Shown in pieces: positions 60,801 to 64,000 of a stretch of DNA of 64,000 bases. Origin of the DNA: Glandiceps talaboti (lineage: Eukaryota > Hemichordata > Enteropneusta > Spengelidae); contig NC_135568.1 of assembly GCF_964340395.1 (NCBI RefSeq), forward strand, positions 8,635,280 through 8,699,279, written 5' to 3'. Positions within the stretch are counted from its first letter, which is position 1, and each line of letters begins with the position of its first letter. Both the position numbers and the translations under genes were made by a program. The notes beneath the pieces were generated by a model that did not search any database, had not been told where the DNA came from, and worked only from the letters and a program-made list of their open reading frames with translations.

Positions 60801-61136
60801 GAGAGGCTGGATACATTCAATTATCCGGCATATTTATCGATGCAGATTGGTATCCCAACTTTGATTCCAAGTTGTTCCGGCCTCGTCACATTCCTGGATA
60901 ACTTGTTCAAGTACAAGGATCATACAGGATATTTCAGTGTTGAGACCGGTATGCATGATTACTCCTTATCCGATGACTGTAATAAGTGGAAGGATGCTAT
61001 AATATCCAAAATCATGCATAAATCAAGGAGGGAAATTACCTTCGCGAAAGCAGAAGCTCTTAAGTTTGACTTGAAAAACTGTGACGAACTGGTAAGCTCA
61101 CATGAGAAATTTATCCACGAGGTACTTACTAACTGA
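56490..61136 (+). CDS. disordered protein with C-terminal GT-B glycosyltransferase-like domain
   Basis: Exons 56490-57474, 58630-58827, 59084-59281 and 59902-61136, all junctions phase 1, give 871 residues. Residues 1-328 are low-complexity: a basic patch (SQRRRKHASSRRQRNN), a poly-Asp stretch and Thr/Gln/Pro-rich segments, possibly nuclear. Residues about 329-394 and 395-460 come from a duplicated exon (HPSQLNVFRSMPSHRHQAPA in both). Residues about 461-871 begin FVSRTWNEDFGRGCLFNRHL and include VIGYLSVGYDSGLVDAAKDL, ANVIFSVGHSAYSH, then SLYITTERLDTFNYPAYLSM and QIGIPTLIPS. This two-Rossmann, group-1-like order indicates a GT-B fold. The usual EX7E site aligns to Asp and Leu, so catalysis is doubtful. 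ATG 56490 was chosen as the first Met of the long frame; an upstream start is possible. Function unknown. Confidence 0.85.
57475..58629. other. intron of the GT-like gene with CA and CATA microsatellites
   Basis: 57667-57750 is (CA)n, 57772-57812 is (CATA)n and about 57828-57862 is (CA)n. About 58370-58460 resembles the sequence left of the CAATAGGG MITEs (GAGTCACCACA, AGATAGGGGAAC). The intron ends in a CTTT-rich tract and TTTTTTTAACAG. Confidence 0.75.
58630..59281 (+). repeat. tandem exon-plus-intron duplication in the GT-like gene
   Basis: Two 198-bp exons 454 bp apart share most residues, and the following introns also match (GCTTCAG, GGTATAGATTTCT and GTGGAACCCTTTAGGCTCC). The whole ~450-bp block was copied in phase, so the protein gained a 66-residue repeat. 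Confidence 0.88.
59330..59850. repeat. degenerate ~75-bp repeats in the last intron of the GT-like gene
   Basis: Repeated blocks contain GAGAGAAATCTG, TTTGCATAGATT and TACCATGTACCA variants, related to 58905-59060. There is no coding content. Confidence 0.6.
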
Positions 61137-61236
61137 TGTACTAGGTAAACTGAGTTTATCCACGAGGTACTTACTAACTGATGTACTAGGTAAACTGAGT
61201 TTATCCACGAGGTACTTACTAACTGATGTACTAGGC
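61110..61236 (+). repeat. 45-bp repeat spanning the stop codon of the GT-like gene
   Basis: Nearly three copies of TTTATCCACGAGGTACTTAC, TAACTGATGTACTAGGTAAA and CTGAG occur. The first copy encodes the last residues FIHEVLTN and the stop; the other two lie in the 3' UTR. Confidence 0.92.
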
Positions 61237-62446
61237 AAACAGAAGCCATGACAAGTGGTTGGATATTCAGTCATCAGTACATGCCTCAATGATCTATGGA
61301 TAACACGGTTCTCTGGCTGCTTGTGATTACATGATGTAAATACTACATATAGCAGTATCTAACCCTACAACAATAGTAATGCTAATGCTAAGACAGAAGA
61401 AAAAAATGTCATGCCAACAATTAACAGGTTCTTTTGGCATAGAAGTAGAGACAGAGAACCCGCCTCAGAGAATCTATGTTCATGGTTTTGAAGTCTGAAC
61501 TTGTGTGACATCCTTACAGCAGACAAAAAAAATATTGTATTCTTGTAATATGCCCTCAGCTGGATTGACAAAAAGTTTATCAGTGAAGTCAATTAGATAT
61601 ACAGAGACGTTTTCATAGTATTATCAGCTAGCTATGTTAATTGATATATACAATTGATTGTCTGAGACCATTCATAAACATGTAGGAGTTATTATAAATA
61701 CATTGTATAAAATAATACCATTTGCATGATATAGTAATATTTCAAATATTTTTCATTTGTTCATCTGGGAGAAATATAACGGACATGAGAAGCATTTTCA
61801 GTTCAAATCTACAACATGGAGTGTGTGAAAGAGTATCCCTGTACAACTAATGTTTGGATTATAAATCTCTATATTATTATTATTATTAAATCTATATTAT
61901 TAATAATATGTTAATGTTGTAATACTTTCCATATTATGGTATACAGTAATTTTTACTCATTTTTCATATTTATTTTCACTGATGTAGTTGTATTGGAATG
62001 CACAAGTCTTGGACTGAATATGTCCACTGTTAATATTATAATGTTCTTCCTAGATCCCCTATATCATAGCTTAACTATAAATAACAACAACCTTGCATGA
62101 TGTTTGGAGTGTGTTATTGTGGAGTCATTATCCAAGAAAAAGTTTGATGCAAAATTTACGCAATTTCCTGAAAGATTGACAATACCTAAATATATTATAA
62201 TTAATATTAGTTAGGTGTAAATTTTTGAAAAATGTCTAGTCAGCATTATTACTAATTTTCAACTGCAAAGTGTTCAGTTGACAGACTACAGCTGTTTTCA
62301 ATTGACTCTTGAATGGTTCAACCAGAGAATATGAGGTCATATTAGAATTCCCTCAAATGAACTTTGCAGTCAACAATGCTCAATTGTGAGAATTTGGACT
62401 GGTACTCACTCACATAACAAAAGTGTATGACATGAGAAATTGTTGC
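61237..62446. other. 3' flank of the GT-like gene, no gene seen
   Basis: AT-rich sequence with an ATT run near 61876-61890. No supported coding frame and no obvious single poly(A) site. Confidence 0.5.
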
Positions 62447-62932
62447 AAATCTCGCTACCTGCAATATCATTTTACCTCATGCTAGAGGGTCAAAATAGAA
62501 CAAGAAGGTTGACTTATTCTCAGTACCTGTAATAGCATTTTATCTCATGCTAGAGGGTCAAAATAGAACAAGAAGGTTCACTTATTCTCAGTACCTGTAA
62601 TAGCATTTTATCTCATGCTAGAGGGTCAAAATAGAACAAGAAGGTTGACTTATTCTCGGTACCTGCAATAGCATCTAACCTCGTGCTAGAGGTTGAAATA
62701 GAACGAAAGAGTTGACTTATTCTCAGTACCTGCAATAGCATTGTACCTCATGCTAGAGGGTCAAAATAGAACAAGAAGGTTGACTTATTCTCAGTACCTG
62801 TAATAGCATTGTACCTCATGCTAGAGGGTCAAAATAGAACAAGAAGGTTGACTTATTCTCAGTACCTACAATAGCATTTTACCTCATGCTAGAGGGTCAA
62901 AATAGAACAAGAAGGTTGACTTATTCTCATGC
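62447..62932 (+). repeat. 68-bp minisatellite
   Basis: About seven units of CTCAGTACCTGCAATAGCAT, TTTACCTCATGCTAGAGGGT and CAAAATAGAACAAGAAGGTTGACTTATT (written in parts). A single inverted copy lies at 56147-56224. Confidence 0.92.
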
Positions 62933-63284
62933 GTGCCCATAGTAATGCATGTGTAGCGCATGGAGTGTAAGTTATGGTGTTGACATAGAAATTAAATGGC
63001 CATTATTTTATGGCAAACCTAGGTAGTAGAATTCTACTGCAGGTACTGAGAATTGTGTATGAAATTTTGGCGTTTGATCAACAAATTCTGTTGTCAAAAC
63101 CAATGAGTCAGTCAGTCAGTCAGTCAATCAATCAACCAGTTTTGTGTTTCTCTTCATTTGGTTCCAGAAAGTGGCTATGTTGTCTTCTATTAAGTAATCA
63201 ATCATTGACATAAATTGAAATGACCTTGACCAGTATTCTTTGTTGAAAAGTTGAAGGCATTTGAATACAATACAACATTTTATG

Positions 63285-63315
<31 letters not shown>

Positions 63316-63390
63316 CAGTAGTCAAAGGACCTTGTAGGTTGAGTTACAACATCTTAAATTTAAACATTTATGCTATGTACTAAAGTTTTT

Positions 63391-63456
<66 letters not shown>

Positions 63457-64000
63457 GTAATCTTGTAATTTGACATCTTAAACTTGGAGGAAGACTTGTT
63501 AATTTTATTTTATGTTGAAGTAGGTAAAATCGATTTGTGAACATTTAGTTATGTTTGCCTTTACCAGTGTACAGTTCTTCTATGCTACATAACATTTTCA
63601 TTTCGTATCCGTATTATATGTATACTTGTGTTATGTTTGAGTATTTCTGCACCCAGACTATATTGGTACGTAACCCAAAACCCTTCAAATTCTGTACGGC
63701 TACATTTTTGTGAACTAACTCTGAAATCTTAGCTTTCAAATTTTAATGATATAAAACTGAGAATTGTGATCAAAGTTTTATCCTAAAAGTATGTCATACC
63801 TTTTGAAATAGTGTGATGTGTGATTAAACAGAAAGATATTGGGCCCGAAGGGTTGGGTCTTATATAACAAATAAGATAAAGTACCCTAACACTTAACCTC
63901 ACACAAAACAATGGGATTCCACTGTTATCAGGTGTAGCCCCCAGGAGGTGTGGCACATTACCATATGCTGATCTCATTACTGATTATATTATACAGGAAA
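62933..64000. other. no gene seen; TG and G repeats
   Basis: 63026-63060 has GGTACTGAGAATTGTG, related to the 68-bp repeat in inverted form. 63285-63316 is a TG/G run and 63391-63456 is (TG)n. The remaining sequence has no supported frame. Confidence 0.6.

Overview
This is a 64 kb piece of an invertebrate animal nuclear genome. It is AT-rich, genes are split by spliceosomal introns, and it is full of CA/TG and tetranucleotide microsatellites, minisatellites, miniature inverted-repeat elements (MITEs) and decayed non-LTR retrotransposons. The phylum cannot be fixed from sequence alone; a marine invertebrate (amphioxus, hemichordate, brachiopod or mollusc type) fits. No prokaryotic features, rRNA, tRNA or CRISPR array were seen.

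Positions 1-50,827 hold a tandem array of a ~25 kb segment built on PRIM1, the catalytic small subunit of DNA primase, on the minus strand. Three parts are visible: the right end of one unit (1-1,602), a full unit 1 (1,603-26,567) and a full unit 2 (26,568-~50,827). Only the rightmost PRIM1 copy (38,770-51,243) is complete: 11 exons were placed with matching phases, exon 1 at 51.2 kb and an E2F-type site just upstream of the start codon. The other copies begin at exon 2, because the duplication breakpoint lies in intron 1, where it joins a truncated Tc1-like transposase fragment. Unit 1 also lost exon 4, which carries two of the four metal-binding cysteines, so it is a pseudogene although every other exon is intact.

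The two units carry different inserts in their middle. Unit 1 (about 4.8-11.4 kb) has two decayed LINE remnants and a two-exon ninjurin gene whose extracellular end is expanded by a Pro/His/Val repeat. Unit 2 (about 29.8-33.6 kb) instead has a single-exon 179-residue protein with two membrane helices and a SLATT-like layout. The rest of the two units aligns closely, differing by MITE insertions and repeat copy number, including a piggyBac-like MITE with an exact empty site and a hairpin element whose loop grew into a satellite.

Right of PRIM1 come a 54-bp minisatellite (53.1-54.4 kb), a TG-rich block and a TA-flanked MITE. They are followed by a plus-strand gene (56,490-61,136) for an 871-residue protein: a disordered, acidic/basic N-terminal half, a duplicated 66-residue exon, and a C-terminal GT-B glycosyltransferase-like domain with a degenerate active-site motif. 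A 68-bp repeat lies on both sides of this gene in opposite orientation. The last 3 kb hold minisatellite and TG repeats and no recognised gene.
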